From Clostridiales bacterium (GTDB lineage: Bacteria > Bacillota > Clostridia > Christensenellales > CAG-138): a DNA stretch of 64,000 nt. The notes beneath the pieces were generated by a model, which did not search any database, was not told where the DNA came from, and saw nothing but the letters and a program-made list of their open reading frames with translations. Each line of letters begins with the position of its first letter. Within the stretch, counting starts at the first letter, position 1. Location: the NCBI GenBank assembly GCA_004558525.1, contig SFCQ01000003.1, positions 124,001 to 188,000 on the forward strand, in the 5' to 3' direction. Of the stretch, positions 7,354 through 16,513 are shown piece after piece. The position numbers and the translations under genes are program-made.

Positions 7354-8108
7354 AGGCTCTCCTTTGCTATTTGATACGGTATAAGCGCATCGGCCCCATG
7401 TATTCTGTTAGATATAACGGCTATCAGCGCGTCCGTATCTACCCCGTCTATGCTCACCTTATCCGGAACAAATGCGTATACCATAGCGCTGCCTGCAACG
7501 CTGTGCATAGGCACGGGTATATGCGCGTTTTCATTAAGCTCCGGCAGGTAAGCTATTATAACCGGCAGGCCGGATACAGGCTCTGCAAGCGTGCAGCCGG
7601 AATCCCGTATGGCGCAAAGCTCATAGTTTTTGCCAAACGCACTAAAGCTCAGCTTGGCCGCGCCGCAGCTAAAGGCCCTTTTTTGCCTGAAGGCGCGTAT
7701 GAGCCTTGGCAGCAGCAGCGCGGCAGCGGCGGATATCAGCATCAAGCGTGCAAACCTTGGCAGCAGCAGCGCGCCGCCGTGTTCGCCCCCGGCGTTTACA
7801 AGCTGAGAAAGCGCAAGCGCCGTTCCGGAGGCTATGCATGCGCTTATCAGCACCGCAAACACGCTTTCGATATACCGCCTTATCCCCTCCCACCTCAGAA
7901 AGAAGGCCAGCACGCAGCCCTGTATAAGCTTTGCCGGCAGCGATAGGGCTATGGGCCACACTATGGATATCGTTGCCATAACGCTGCCTATAAAGCTGAA
8001 TAGCAGCAGTCGCTTAATACCCGCTTTTCTTGCAACAAGGCTTGCCGCAAGCCTTAGTATAAGCGCGTCCATAAGCATGTTGTCCAGCGCGTACAGCTCG
8101 ATATACAT
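7350..8108 (-). CDS. spoIIGA: Sigma-E processing peptidase SpoIIGA
   Basis: A 252-residue membrane aspartic protease that activates SigE after a signal from the forespore. Five hydrophobic helices fill residues 1-130. The cytoplasmic half carries the active-site motif R-D169-S-G with [10 protein letters not shown] after it, equivalent to the DTGN motif of other members. I start it at ATG 8108 ([10 protein letters not shown]), which has AAGGGTGAT upstream and matches the usual MYIE start; an in-frame extension to 8222 has no homology. Two Spo0A-type boxes lie within 90 nt upstream. Confidence 0.92.
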   Translation of the reverse strand: MYIELYALDNMLMDALILRLAASLVARKAGIKRLLLFSFIGSVMATISIVWPIALSLPAKLIQGCVLAFFLRWEGIRRYIESVFAVLISACIASGTALALSQLVNAGGEHGGALLLPRFARLMLISAAAALLLPRLIRAFRQKRAFSCGAAKLSFSAFGKNYELCAIRDSGCTLAEPVSGLPVIIAYLPELNENAHIPVPMHSVAGSAMVYAFVPDKVSIDGVDTDALIAVISNRIHGADALIPYQIAKESL

Positions 8109-8132
8109 TCGTCCATCACCCTTGGATACTTT

Positions 8133-8194
8133 ATCATATGTGCTTGCATACATGTGTAGAACAACAGATGCGGCTTTGCGGATACGCTGTCGAA
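8133..8194 (-). promoter_or_regulatory. Spo0A-controlled promoter of spoIIGA-sigE
   Basis: On the minus strand an exact Spo0A box TTCGACA occupies 8194-8188 and a one-mismatch box TTCTACA occupies 8161-8155. A -10 TATGAT follows at 8138-8133, 16 bp beyond the second box. The second box therefore sits where a -35 element would be, as expected for a Spo0A-activated SigA promoter such as spoIIG. Confidence 0.6.
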
Positions 8195-8338
8195 GAGGGT
8201 ATGGAAGTATTCCTGCCGCCACGCGCCGCTTTAACGGCGTAAAAAGCGATATGGATATAATAGTTATAGGATATCACCGATTGGCTTAAATAAAGGCGTA
8301 CAAGTTGTGATATTGATTATAAGCTGCCCCAAAATCAG

Positions 8339-8363
8339 CAAAAGGGCCTTTTTCAGGCCCTCG
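8339..8363 (+). repeat. Distal duplicate of the ftsZ terminator hairpin
   Basis: 25 bases identical to 8556-8580, containing the GGGCC/GGCCC hairpin. The two copies are in direct orientation and bracket the dispersed element, like a target duplication. Confidence 0.75.
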
Positions 8364-8370
8364 CAGCCTG

Positions 8371-8555
8371 AAACTGGGGTTGTTAAGGGGCGGCTGCCCC
8401 TTAAGCTCATTCCGGCTCTGACGGCATGCACGTCAGAACGGATGAAAACCCAAAGGTTTTCGTACCTTTCGGGTTTTGCCGCCCGGGAGCGAATGTGAGA
8501 GGCAAAACCCGTGAAAACTCGAAAAAGTGGCGTTCAGCCACTTTTTCGATACTCT
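8371..8555 (+). repeat. Dispersed five-hairpin element, copy A
   Basis: It closely matches the copies at 31051-31251 and 51846-52040. Hairpins in order: AAGGGGC/GCCCCTT; TCTGACG/CGTCAGA; GAAAACC/GGTTTTC; CGGGTTTTGCC/GGCAAAACCCG; and a terminator-like GAAAAAGTGGC/GCCACTTTTTC. Copy A has A where B and C have G in hairpin 4 (U-A versus U-G pair). It also has G-C where C has A-T at the base of the last hairpin, so pairing is kept. It is antisense to its neighbours ftsZ and spoIIGA. Confidence 0.85.
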
Positions 8556-8580
8556 CAAAAGGGCCTTTTTCAGGCCCTCG
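8556..8580 (-). terminator. ftsZ terminator
   Basis: On the minus strand GGGCC-TGAAAAA-GGCCC followed by TTTTG, 12 nt after the ftsZ stop. Confidence 0.75.
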
Positions 8581-8591
8581 GCTTTTATGCT

Positions 8592-9809
8592 TTATTCTCC
8601 CCTGTTTCTAAGGAAGCTTGGAAGATCAAGGTTGTTCTTTTCCTTGGGGTTATACTCCGCCTTGTTAAGATCCTTCCTTGTGATGTGGGGCGTTACCTCC
8701 TCGCCGTCGGGCAAGGGGTTGGAGTACTCCGGCTTCCTCGTGCGCGGACGCTCGTACCAGTTCATCTCCGGCCCCTTAGGCTCGCTCTTCTGCGCCTTCA
8801 TGGAGCCTATGGTCTGCCTCACCGCGTTTTCGGGCTTCTTTTCGGCCACCTGCTCGGCCCCTTCAAAGCCCGTAGCTATAACGGTTATGCGTATGGAATC
8901 GCCAAGCTCGTCGTCTATGCCCGCGCCGAATATGATGTTCGCGCCCGGGTCTGCAAAGTCCCTAATGTACTCGGCAGCCTCGTTTACTTCCTTCAGGCCC
9001 ATCTGCGGCCCGCCGGTTATGTTGATAATCAGTCCGCGCGCGCCTGTTATGCTTGTCTCAAGCAGGTTGCTTTCAACAGCCTGCCTGGCAGCCTCTATGC
9101 TCCTGTTTTCACCGGAAGCCATGCCTATGCCCATATGGGCCATGCCGCGCTCCCTCATTATGGTGCGGATATCGGCAAAGTCAAGGTTTACTATGCCAGG
9201 CTGTGAAATAAGGTCACTTATGCCCTGTATGCCCTGGCGAAGCACATCGTCCGCTATGCAGAATGCCTCCGTGAAGGTCACGTTGTTCACGGTGTCCAGC
9301 AGCCTGTCGTTAGGTATGATTATAAGCGTATCAACGCTTTCCTTCAGGTTGGTTATGCCGTTTATGGCATTGTTCATCCTTACCTTGCCTTCAAAGCTGA
9401 ACGGCTTTGTAACCACGCCTATGGTAAGTATGCCAAGCTCCTTTGCGCAGGAGGCCACTATCGGCGCCGCGCCCGTGCCCGTTCCGCCGCCCATTCCCGC
9501 GGTTATGAACACAAGGTCGCTATCCTTTATAGCCTCGGTTATAGCCTCCCTGCTTTCCTCGGCAGCCTTGCGCCCCATTTCCGGGTCCGCTCCGGCGCCA
9601 AGTCCCTTGGTCACCTTTTCGCCTATCTGAACCTTCTGACCGGCGCGCGAATGATAAAGCGCCTGCTTATCGGTGTTTACCGATATGAACTCTACCCCCT
9701 TAAGGCCGTACTGTATCATGCGGTTCACGGCGTTGTTTCCCGCGCCTCCTACGCCAACGACTTTTAGCTGGGCAGGCTGGCTGCTTTCAAAATCCAGTCC
9801 AAACGGCAT
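8592..9809 (-). CDS. ftsZ: Cell division protein FtsZ
   Basis: 405 residues. The tubulin-like GTPase forms the Z ring. It has [13 protein letters not shown] near 20, the GTP signature [12 protein letters not shown] near 105 and the T7 loop with [11 protein letters not shown] near 208. The tail carries the C-terminal interaction peptide [10 protein letters not shown], which should bind SepF and FtsA, both encoded in this window. The start has AGGAGG upstream, 17 bp after ftsA. The last dcw gene, it ends in a hairpin terminator. Confidence 0.98.
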   Translation of the reverse strand: MPFGLDFESSQPAQLKVVGVGGAGNNAVNRMIQYGLKGVEFISVNTDKQALYHSRAGQKVQIGEKVTKGLGAGADPEMGRKAAEESREAITEAIKDSDLVFITAGMGGGTGTGAAPIVASCAKELGILTIGVVTKPFSFEGKVRMNNAINGITNLKESVDTLIIIPNDRLLDTVNNVTFTEAFCIADDVLRQGIQGISDLISQPGIVNLDFADIRTIMRERGMAHMGIGMASGENRSIEAARQAVESNLLETSITGARGLIINITGGPQMGLKEVNEAAEYIRDFADPGANIIFGAGIDDELGDSIRITVIATGFEGAEQVAEKKPENAVRQTIGSMKAQKSEPKGPEMNWYERPRTRKPEYSNPLPDGEEVTPHITRKDLNKAEYNPKEKNNLDLPSFLRNRGE

Positions 9810-9826
9810 ATATCTTATCCTCCTTA

Positions 9827-11023
9827 TTATTTGAAGAAGTCTTTCAGCTTCTTAAAAACGCTTTTACCCGGGCTTATACCCTCAAGCCTTCCGGCGTTAT
9901 CGTCATCGCCGGCATGCATAACAAAATCCATCACGGAAAACGCGCTTGCATAGTTGGGCGACGACAGCCGCGGCATCCACGGCATGCGCACCTGTATGGG
10001 CGCGCCGAGCTGCCTTTCCATAAATTCGCAGCAGCCGCGCATCAGCGTAAGCCCGCCGCCGGTCATATATATCGGAACCCGTTCGTTTATCTCAACGCCC
10101 ATTTCGCCAAGCGCTGCGCGTATCAGCCCTGCAAGCTCCCTTGTGCGCTCCTCGACTATAAACTGTATAGCCTCATGCTCCACATACATCATTCCGCCGC
10201 CAGGCACGCGTATAGTGTCTATACTGTCCTGATAATCAAGGGAATAAACATAGCGCCGCTTCACGTTTTCAGCTACCGCTTCCCTGATGCCTATGCCGTA
10301 GCTTAAATCCGATGTGAAATGGCTGCCGCCAACATCTATTGTGCGCATATCAATTAGCGCCGCGTTCTTTACCACGGCAACGTCCGTATGCGTCGCGCCG
10401 GAATCTATAAGCACGGCTTTTTCGGAGCGTTCCTCCTCCGGTATCACGAACACCCCTTCGCTCAAGGGTACGGCTATATACATGTCCGCGTCAAGCCCGA
10501 CGCGCAAAAGAGCGTCGCTCACAAGCTGCTTAAAGCGGTTTTCAACATAAAGGTGCGATACAGTGGCGCTTAAGCCTTCCGCCATCACGCCTATGGGCAT
10601 GTCCGCCCGCACGGCTTCCTGCACGCTGAATTCAACAGGCGTGCTGTGTATAAGAGAATACCCCTCCGGCGCGGCAAAATCAAGCGATGCGTTAATAACT
10701 TCGTCAATATCCCTGTGGCTTATCCTTTTGCTTTTGCCCTTAAAGCTTATTTCGCCCCTTTGCAAAACGAGCCTGGTAAAGGGAGCCGGTACGCCCACGG
10801 AGATATCCCTTACCCTGTGCCTTGCCTCGGCTTCCGCGGCGCCAAGAGCCTCCACAATAGCATCGGAGAGCAGCTGCTCATCGCTGAACGCACCCCTTTT
10901 GTAGCCCGGATACTCCTTTATGCCCGCCCCCTGAACGATTATGTTGTCCCTTCCGTCGGTGCCGCAGATAAGGCAGATGACCTTTGAGCTGCCAATATCA
11001 AGTATTGCCGTGTTCTGGCCCAT
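9827..11023 (-). CDS. ftsA: Cell division protein FtsA
   Basis: 398 residues. An actin-like ATPase that tethers FtsZ to the membrane. It begins [16 protein letters not shown] (phosphate 1 loop). [15 protein letters not shown] and [12 protein letters not shown] mark the later nucleotide-binding motifs. The last residues, [12 protein letters not shown], form a short amphipathic helix, the usual FtsA membrane anchor. RBS AAGGGAGAAGG. A promoter candidate lies upstream, so ftsA-ftsZ can be expressed apart from the long dcw transcript. Confidence 0.93.
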   Translation of the reverse strand: MGQNTAILDIGSSKVICLICGTDGRDNIIVQGAGIKEYPGYKRGAFSDEQLLSDAIVEALGAAEAEARHRVRDISVGVPAPFTRLVLQRGEISFKGKSKRISHRDIDEVINASLDFAAPEGYSLIHSTPVEFSVQEAVRADMPIGVMAEGLSATVSHLYVENRFKQLVSDALLRVGLDADMYIAVPLSEGVFVIPEEERSEKAVLIDSGATHTDVAVVKNAALIDMRTIDVGGSHFTSDLSYGIGIREAVAENVKRRYVYSLDYQDSIDTIRVPGGGMMYVEHEAIQFIVEERTRELAGLIRAALGEMGVEINERVPIYMTGGGLTLMRGCCEFMERQLGAPIQVRMPWMPRLSSPNYASAFSVMDFVMHAGDDDNAGRLEGISPGKSVFKKLKDFFK

Positions 11024-11082
11024 AATGCCTTCTCCCTTCCGCCGGCAAGGCTTATTATCCAGGGTACAGCCTGTTTGTTAAC

Positions 11083-11112
11083 AGCATACCACAATCGCAA
11101 TGTCCTTAGCAA
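11083..11112 (-). promoter_or_regulatory. Candidate promoter for ftsA-ftsZ
   Basis: Minus strand: -35 TTGCTA (11112-11107), 18-bp spacer, -10 TATGCT (11088-11083), in the 160-bp gap between ftsQ and ftsA. Confidence 0.5.
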
Positions 11113-11182
11113 TAACATTTGCATGATCGATTCAAAAGTTACGTTTAGGAAACATGTTTTCCAGTTCTTTGTTCGTTTTCCA

Positions 11183-12577
11183 TCAGCCGGAGAACGCGTC
11201 CGTAGGCCCCGGAGTGCGCTCCGGAGTGTTTTCCGGTTTAGCTGTTGAGCTTGGCTCATCGGTGCTGCTCGGCTCCGCAGTATGGCCCGGCTCTGAGGTC
11301 TGATTCGGCTCCGGAGACGGCGACGGCTCAACAGGCTCAGGCGTTTTTTCCGGAGAATAGACCGGATCGCCCTGCGCCGAAAGGTCGAGCGTCCCTCTGT
11401 TGGCCATGCCCATGCTTTTCAGCGTGGGCAAAACAGTTTTGAAGTTTGCAAGCTTCTCCTCCGCCCTGTCCGGCTGGCCAAGGTGTATTATCACGCCTGA
11501 AGCGGTATCCATGTTTATGCTGAGCGGATTTCCAAGGTCTATCCCCGTTATCTCTTTTTCAAGTCCCGATGAATACACCGCCTCAAGCAGCGTTACCAGC
11601 GTCCTTGAGTTGAAGTCGGATTCCTCGCCCAATCTCTGGTTGACATGGTAGCCGCTGCTGCCCATGCCCGATATTTTTATAAGCCCCGTGTAATCAGCCC
11701 TCGCGCCTATGTAGAGCACATATCCGTCCTTGTCTATTACCGCCTGAACGTTCATGCCCACAAGCACGGCCGCTTCCTCGCGCTCCGTTATGTTTACCAC
11801 CAGCTTGTCCGGATACACCCTTGTGACCACGGCGGAGGCCACATATGCGTTTTCCTCAAGCTTCCTTTCAGCCTCCTGCGTCCTTTCGAGCCATATGTGC
11901 TTGCCTGTTTTCAGGCCGGAGTTTTGCAGCAGCTCCTCCGCGCTGTAACGGGTGCAGCCATACACCTCTATGATGTCTACTATCAAAAGGAAATATGTCA
12001 GCGCTGCCGCCGTCAGAAGCATTGCGCAAAGCGTTATTAAAAACACCGTCTTAATGAGCCTGCGCCGTCTTTGCCTCAGGCGCTTTTCCTTTTCGGTAAG
12101 CACCTTTTTCCTGCGTACGTCGGCCCTTTTAGCTCCGCCTGCGGTACGCTTTTTATGCTTGTCCTCTTCCTCATCGTCATCAGGGGCAAAAAACGGCTCG
12201 TCCTCATCAAAAGGAAGGCCCGCTTCATCGCCGTTTATATCATCGTTTTCGCTGTTTTCGGCTGTTTCAGGCTCCTCGCTTTCGGCTTTGGCAGAACCCT
12301 CTGCCATATCTGAAGAAAGCTGCCCGTATTCGTCCGCATCAGCAGCCGTAGTTTCCTCCCGCAGTCCGTCAAGGTCAAGCGCTCCGGCGTTGTTTTCGGT
12401 AGCTGTCTCCGCGGCGTCATACGGCTGAGCGCCGCCATATTCATCGCTGTATCCGTATTTTGCCTCGCCGTTATAATAGTCGTCAGGCTCGTTATCCTTT
12501 TTGAAGGGTCGAAGATTAAGCCTTGAACCTTCTCCGGCTCCGGCTGCGCGCCACTGCTCCCTATCTTCCCCTTTCAA
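11183..12577 (-). CDS. ftsQ: FtsQ/DivIB-type division protein with long disordered tails
   Basis: 464 residues, long for the family. Residues 1-140 are acidic and low-complexity (runs such as DDDEEED). Basic residues 140-174 lead into one membrane helix (176-199), then the POTRA domain (201-267: IIEVYGCTRYSAEELL ... ITERE) and the FtsQ/DivIB beta domain. From about 405 to the end the extracellular tail is rich in Pro, Glu, Ser and Thr. It organises septal wall synthesis with FtsL and FtsW. It starts at TTG 12577 with GGAGGAA upstream, just after murA. Cytoplasmic and external tails of this kind vary in Clostridia. Confidence 0.88.
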   Translation of the reverse strand: MKGEDREQWRAAGAGEGSRLNLRPFKKDNEPDDYYNGEAKYGYSDEYGGAQPYDAAETATENNAGALDLDGLREETTAADADEYGQLSSDMAEGSAKAESEEPETAENSENDDINGDEAGLPFDEDEPFFAPDDDEEEDKHKKRTAGGAKRADVRRKKVLTEKEKRLRQRRRRLIKTVFLITLCAMLLTAAALTYFLLIVDIIEVYGCTRYSAEELLQNSGLKTGKHIWLERTQEAERKLEENAYVASAVVTRVYPDKLVVNITEREEAAVLVGMNVQAVIDKDGYVLYIGARADYTGLIKISGMGSSGYHVNQRLGEESDFNSRTLVTLLEAVYSSGLEKEITGIDLGNPLSINMDTASGVIIHLGQPDRAEEKLANFKTVLPTLKSMGMANRGTLDLSAQGDPVYSPEKTPEPVEPSPSPEPNQTSEPGHTAEPSSTDEPSSTAKPENTPERTPGPTDAFSG

Positions 12578-12579
12578 GC

Positions 12580-13836
12580 TTATTCCTCCAGTCTTATCTC
12601 AGCGCCGAGGCCGTTAAGCGTTTCATGCAGCTTTTCATAGCCCCTGTCTATAAGCTCGGCATGCTCTATGGTCGTTTCGCCATCTGCCGCAAGCCCCGCA
12701 AGCACCATCGCCGCTCCGCCGCGCAAATCCCATGCCGTCACCTTTGTTCCGGTCAGTCTTTCCACGCCGCGTATTATGGCCGTCCTGTCCTTTTGCGTGA
12801 AGCTTGCGCCCATGCGCCCAAGCTCCGCCGCATGCCTGAAGCGGTTTTCAAACACGTTTTCAACTATAACGCTCGTTCCCTTTGCCACGGCGCAAAGCGC
12901 GAACATCTGCGCCTGCATATCGGTAGGAAAGCCGGGATACGGCATGGTTTCGATAAGCCGAATCTCATTCAATCTATCCGGAGCCGAAAGCCGCATGCTC
13001 ATGCCCTGCTGTTCTATTTTGCAGCCCGCTTCCTTAAGCTTAGCCGCTATGCTGCCCACATGCGCCGGACAAACATCATTAAGCCTTATCTCTCCGCCCG
13101 TTATGGCGGCGGCCGCCATAAGCGTGCCTGCAACTATCCTGTCGGGTATTATCCTGTGCGTTGTTTTTTCGCGCCTCGCCTCGCCGCCATACACGCTCAG
13201 CGTGGAGCTTCCCGCTCCTTCCACCAAGTATCCCAGCTCGTTCAAAAACAGCGCCAGATCCTCTATTTCCGGCTCGCGGGCGGCATTAAATATCCTTGTC
13301 ATACCGTCGGCACAGGCGGCTGCCATCATTATGTTCTCCGTTGCGCCTACGCTTGGATAATCAAGATGTATCTCCGCACCCTTTAGCCTGTCTGCGCGGC
13401 ATATTATAAGCCCGCGTTCCTCCCTTATTTCGGCGCCAAGCATCATAAGCCCCTTAAGGTGAAGGTCTATGGGCCTATGCCCTATCTCGCAGCCGCCCGG
13501 GAAGGTGCATACCGCGCTGCCGAAGCGTGTAAGCAGCGGCCCCAGCATGAATATGCTCGACCTTAGCTCCTTGCTTATGCTCTGCGGCATTACGGAGCCC
13601 GTGGCGCTGCGGGTATCTATTTTAAGCGTATCGCCGCAATACTCGCACTGCGCGCCAAGGGAGGATAATATGCACAGCATATTTTCAACGTCCTTAAGCC
13701 TGGGGCAATTTTCAAGCTCCACAGGACCCCGGGCAATAAGCGTAGCCGCCAATATCGGCAAAGCGGCGTTTTTTGCGCCGGTCACCCTTGCTTCGCCGCA
13801 TATCCTTCTTCTGCCGGAAACCACAATAGATGCCAT
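12580..13836 (-). CDS. murA: UDP-N-acetylglucosamine 1-carboxyvinyltransferase MurA
   Basis: 418 residues. It transfers enolpyruvate from PEP to UDP-GlcNAc, the first committed step to peptidoglycan. It shows GAKNAALPILAA near 20 and the catalytic loop PGGCEIGHRPIDLHLKG with C116, the residue alkylated by fosfomycin, so the enzyme should be fosfomycin-sensitive. I use ATG 13836 (MASIVVSG), which has AAGGAG 6 nt upstream; the ORF is open 11 codons further without an RBS. It lies between ftsW and ftsQ, where many Firmicutes have murG/murB. Confidence 0.95.
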   Translation of the reverse strand: MASIVVSGRRRICGEARVTGAKNAALPILAATLIARGPVELENCPRLKDVENMLCILSSLGAQCEYCGDTLKIDTRSATGSVMPQSISKELRSSIFMLGPLLTRFGSAVCTFPGGCEIGHRPIDLHLKGLMMLGAEIREERGLIICRADRLKGAEIHLDYPSVGATENIMMAAACADGMTRIFNAAREPEIEDLALFLNELGYLVEGAGSSTLSVYGGEARREKTTHRIIPDRIVAGTLMAAAAITGGEIRLNDVCPAHVGSIAAKLKEAGCKIEQQGMSMRLSAPDRLNEIRLIETMPYPGFPTDMQAQMFALCAVAKGTSVIVENVFENRFRHAAELGRMGASFTQKDRTAIIRGVERLTGTKVTAWDLRGGAAMVLAGLAADGETTIEHAELIDRGYEKLHETLNGLGAEIRLEE

Positions 13837-13914
13837 CTGTTTCTCCTTCCCGCAAAATGCTAAGCACATTCATTATTATGCGAAAAGGAGCAATTTCGTT
13901 CACGCTATGGCTTA

Positions 13915-15090
13915 TTACTGCGTATTCCTTGAAATATTGAGCAGCACGCCCACGGCGCAGAGGAATATGACAAGGCTTGTGCCTCCCGCGCTTATAAAAG
14001 GCAAGGTCTGGCCTGTGGTAGGGGCTATGCTCGCCACGACCGCCATATTTATTATTGCCTGCATGCCTATAACAGAGGTTATTCCGGCCGCAAGAAGGCT
14101 GCCAAAGCGATCCTTGCAGCGCATGGCTATGCGTATGCCCCTGTATATCAAAAACGCGTATGCCGCTATAAGCAGCACACAGCCGACGAGCCCAAGCTCC
14201 TCGCCTATTATTGCGAAAATAAAGTCGCTTTCCCTATATGGGAGGAAGAGCAGCTTCTGCCGGCTGAAGTTGAGTCCCTTTCCGAATATGCCGCCGGAGC
14301 CCAACGCCATAAGCGACTGCCGGAGCTGATACGCGCCGTCGGCCGGCGAGTCCCAAGGGTTCCAGAACATGGTGACCCTTGCTTTTCTGTAATCCTCCTT
14401 CAATACCGCAAGCACCATTATGGGCGCGGCTATGCCGGCAAGCGTAAGAAGGTGCGCTACCCTTGCCCCGCCAAAGAACAGCATCACGGCGCCCGTCAGT
14501 ACCAATATCACCATCATGGACATGTTTTTTTGCAGCAGCAGCAGTATGCAGAACACGCCCATTATAAGAATCATTGGAAAAACGCCCTTTGAAAAGTTCG
14601 TCATCAGCTGAGGCCGTTTTGACATAAAGGACGCCATATACAGCACCAGCACAAATTTTGCTATTTCGGAGGGCTGAAACGAGAGCGGTATTCCCCATTT
14701 TGAAAAATCGAGCCAGCGCTTTGCTCCGTTTCTTTCCGCACCCACGAACACGACCGCCACCATAAGCGCGATTATCACAATAAGCGCAAGCGTTTTAAGC
14801 TTTTCAAGCGCATGATAATCAACGAAGCTCAGCACGAGCATAAGCGCAAACCCGAGCGCGAAATATATGCTTTGGTTTTTAAGATAATAAAAGCCGTTAT
14901 CCATATTTCTGCTCTGGGCATAGTAATAGCTTGCGGAAAACAGCATAACAAGGCCGAACGCGCATATCATTACCACCGTTATAAGCAGCGGAAAATCAAG
15001 CGGCCCCTGCCTTTTGGGCATAGCCCGCCCGCGCACGGGCTGGATCTTTCCCCGGGAGTTAACAGCCGGAGAGGTGCTTACATGCTCCAC
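13915..15090 (-). CDS. ftsW: Peptidoglycan glycosyltransferase FtsW/SpoVE
   Basis: 391 residues with about ten membrane helices. A SEDS polymerase that extends glycan strands at the septum with its partner PBP (encoded at 19196). Motifs: LVMLFSASYYYA, SEIAKFVLVLYMASF, FAIIGEELGLVGC, and TTGQTLPFISAGGTSL near the end. A GTG start at 15090 has AAAGGAGG close upstream; ATG 15021 (MPKRQGPLDF) is an alternative closer to homologues. The dcw context suits vegetative FtsW; a sporulation SpoVE role cannot be excluded. Confidence 0.92.
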   Translation of the reverse strand: MEHVSTSPAVNSRGKIQPVRGRAMPKRQGPLDFPLLITVVMICAFGLVMLFSASYYYAQSRNMDNGFYYLKNQSIYFALGFALMLVLSFVDYHALEKLKTLALIVIIALMVAVVFVGAERNGAKRWLDFSKWGIPLSFQPSEIAKFVLVLYMASFMSKRPQLMTNFSKGVFPMILIMGVFCILLLLQKNMSMMVILVLTGAVMLFFGGARVAHLLTLAGIAAPIMVLAVLKEDYRKARVTMFWNPWDSPADGAYQLRQSLMALGSGGIFGKGLNFSRQKLLFLPYRESDFIFAIIGEELGLVGCVLLIAAYAFLIYRGIRIAMRCKDRFGSLLAAGITSVIGMQAIINMAVVASIAPTTGQTLPFISAGGTSLVIFLCAVGVLLNISRNTQ

Positions 15091-15115
15091 GTTGCCTCCT
15101 TTATGGCGTTTACCG

Positions 15116-16480
15116 TCACATTTGCCTTACAAGTTCCTTAAATATATCGCCGCGCTGCTCATAGTTATCATATATTCCCCAGCTTGCCGCCGCCGGAGAG
15201 AGCAGCACAGCGTCGCCGCTTTGCGCAAGCGTTTGCGCCTGCTTGAGCATATCTATCATAGGCCCGTCGTTAACATAAACGGGCGAATAACCGGTCTTTT
15301 CTGCGGCCAGCTTTATCGCCGGCACGTTGCAGCCGGAGGCTATAACGGCCTTTACCCTTCCGTTAAAGGCTTCAAACAGCGGCGCAAAATCGCTTTTTTT
15401 GTCATAATTGCCCACGCCGAGCAGCAGTATGGTCGGCCTCGTCATGGCCTCGACAGCCTTTATGGTAGAATCCGGATTTGTGCCTTTGGAGTCGTTTATC
15501 CATGCAACGCCATCCTTCTCGCGCACAAACTCTATCCTGTGTTCAACGCCCTTGAACCGCCTCAAGCCGTCCCTCACCGCCTCAGCATCAAGCTGCTGAC
15601 TCATGGCAAGGCATGTTGCGCAAAGCGCGTTTTCTATATTGTGCCTGCCCGGTATCATAAGCTCGCCCGCGGCGATAAGGTCCGTCTCCTTGCCGTCGAG
15701 CCGCCAAATTATACGGCCGTTCCTTATGAATGCGCCGTTCTCCGGCTCCTCCTTTTGCGAAAAGTACACTACCCTCGCCTTTGTCAGCTTAGCCATGCCG
15801 CGCACTATAGGATCGTCGTAGTTAAGCGCCGCAAAGTCGTTCTCAGTTTGGTTTTCAAAGCCGCGGCACTTTGCTGCGATGTAATTTTCCATCTTGTACT
15901 GAAAGCGGTTAAGATGATCCTCCGTTATGTTCAGCATGCCGAAGGCGTTCGGGTGAAAGTCAGCAATGCTTTCAAGCTGCAATGCCGCCGTTTCGGCAAC
16001 GATGCAGTCGCCCGGCTTTGTCTCAAGCGAGTGCGCGGTTATCGGCACGCCTATGTTGCCAAGCACGAACGTATGCTTTCCGGCGGCCTTAAAAAGCTCT
16101 CCGGTAAGAGCCGTGGTGGTGGTCTTTCCGTTTGTGCCGCTTATGCAGACGAACTTTGTTCCGCGGTCGCAGCATCTGTAGCCAAGCTCTATCTCGCCTA
16201 TTACCTCCGCACCGTCGTTTCTTGCCTGCTCGACGAAGGGGCTGAATATAGGCACCACGGGGCTTAGCACAACAAGATCCGCGCCCTTTACGGCCTGGTC
16301 GTGAGGCACGCCCAGCGCGTCTTTATACTCTATGCCGCTAAGCTCCTCCTTTAGACCGCTTATCTCTTTTTTCATATCGTTTACAGTAACGTCATAGCCA
16401 AGCTTGTAAAGCAGCCTTGCGCTGGCTACGCCGCTTTTTGCCATCCCTATTACCACAGCTTTTTTACCGTTTCTATTCAT
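15116..16480 (-). CDS. murD: UDP-N-acetylmuramoylalanine--D-glutamate ligase MurD
   Basis: 454 residues. It adds D-Glu to UDP-MurNAc-L-Ala. It starts NGKKAVVIGMAKSGVASA (Rossmann UDP-binding). The ATP loop SGTNGKTTTTAL is near 107; NITEDHLNRF near 180 and INDSKGTNPDST near 315 are Mur ligase signatures. ATG 16480 has GGGAGGAG 6 nt upstream; the ORF extends seven codons further. A 190-bp structured gap separates it from mraY, and an extended -10 suggests an internal promoter. Confidence 0.96.
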   Translation of the reverse strand: MNRNGKKAVVIGMAKSGVASARLLYKLGYDVTVNDMKKEISGLKEELSGIEYKDALGVPHDQAVKGADLVVLSPVVPIFSPFVEQARNDGAEVIGEIELGYRCCDRGTKFVCISGTNGKTTTTALTGELFKAAGKHTFVLGNIGVPITAHSLETKPGDCIVAETAALQLESIADFHPNAFGMLNITEDHLNRFQYKMENYIAAKCRGFENQTENDFAALNYDDPIVRGMAKLTKARVVYFSQKEEPENGAFIRNGRIIWRLDGKETDLIAAGELMIPGRHNIENALCATCLAMSQQLDAEAVRDGLRRFKGVEHRIEFVREKDGVAWINDSKGTNPDSTIKAVEAMTRPTILLLGVGNYDKKSDFAPLFEAFNGRVKAVIASGCNVPAIKLAAEKTGYSPVYVNDGPMIDMLKQAQTLAQSGDAVLLSPAAASWGIYDNYEQRGDIFKELVRQM

Positions 16481-16513
16481 GCTTATCTCCTCCCAAAACA
16501 TGGTTCAAAGCTT

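Larger units (their letters stand above)
8223..8591. other. Intergenic region between ftsZ and spoIIGA
   Basis: There is no coding sequence here. In order along the plus strand it holds the upstream part of the spoIIGA control region, a 25-bp copy of the ftsZ terminator sequence (8339-8363), one full dispersed element (8371-8555) and the ftsZ-proximal copy of the terminator (8556-8580). Confidence 0.7.

Noticed and set aside
15014..16267. 417-residue ORF antisense to murD
   Set aside because: Shadow frame; murD is complete with all ligase motifs on the other strand.
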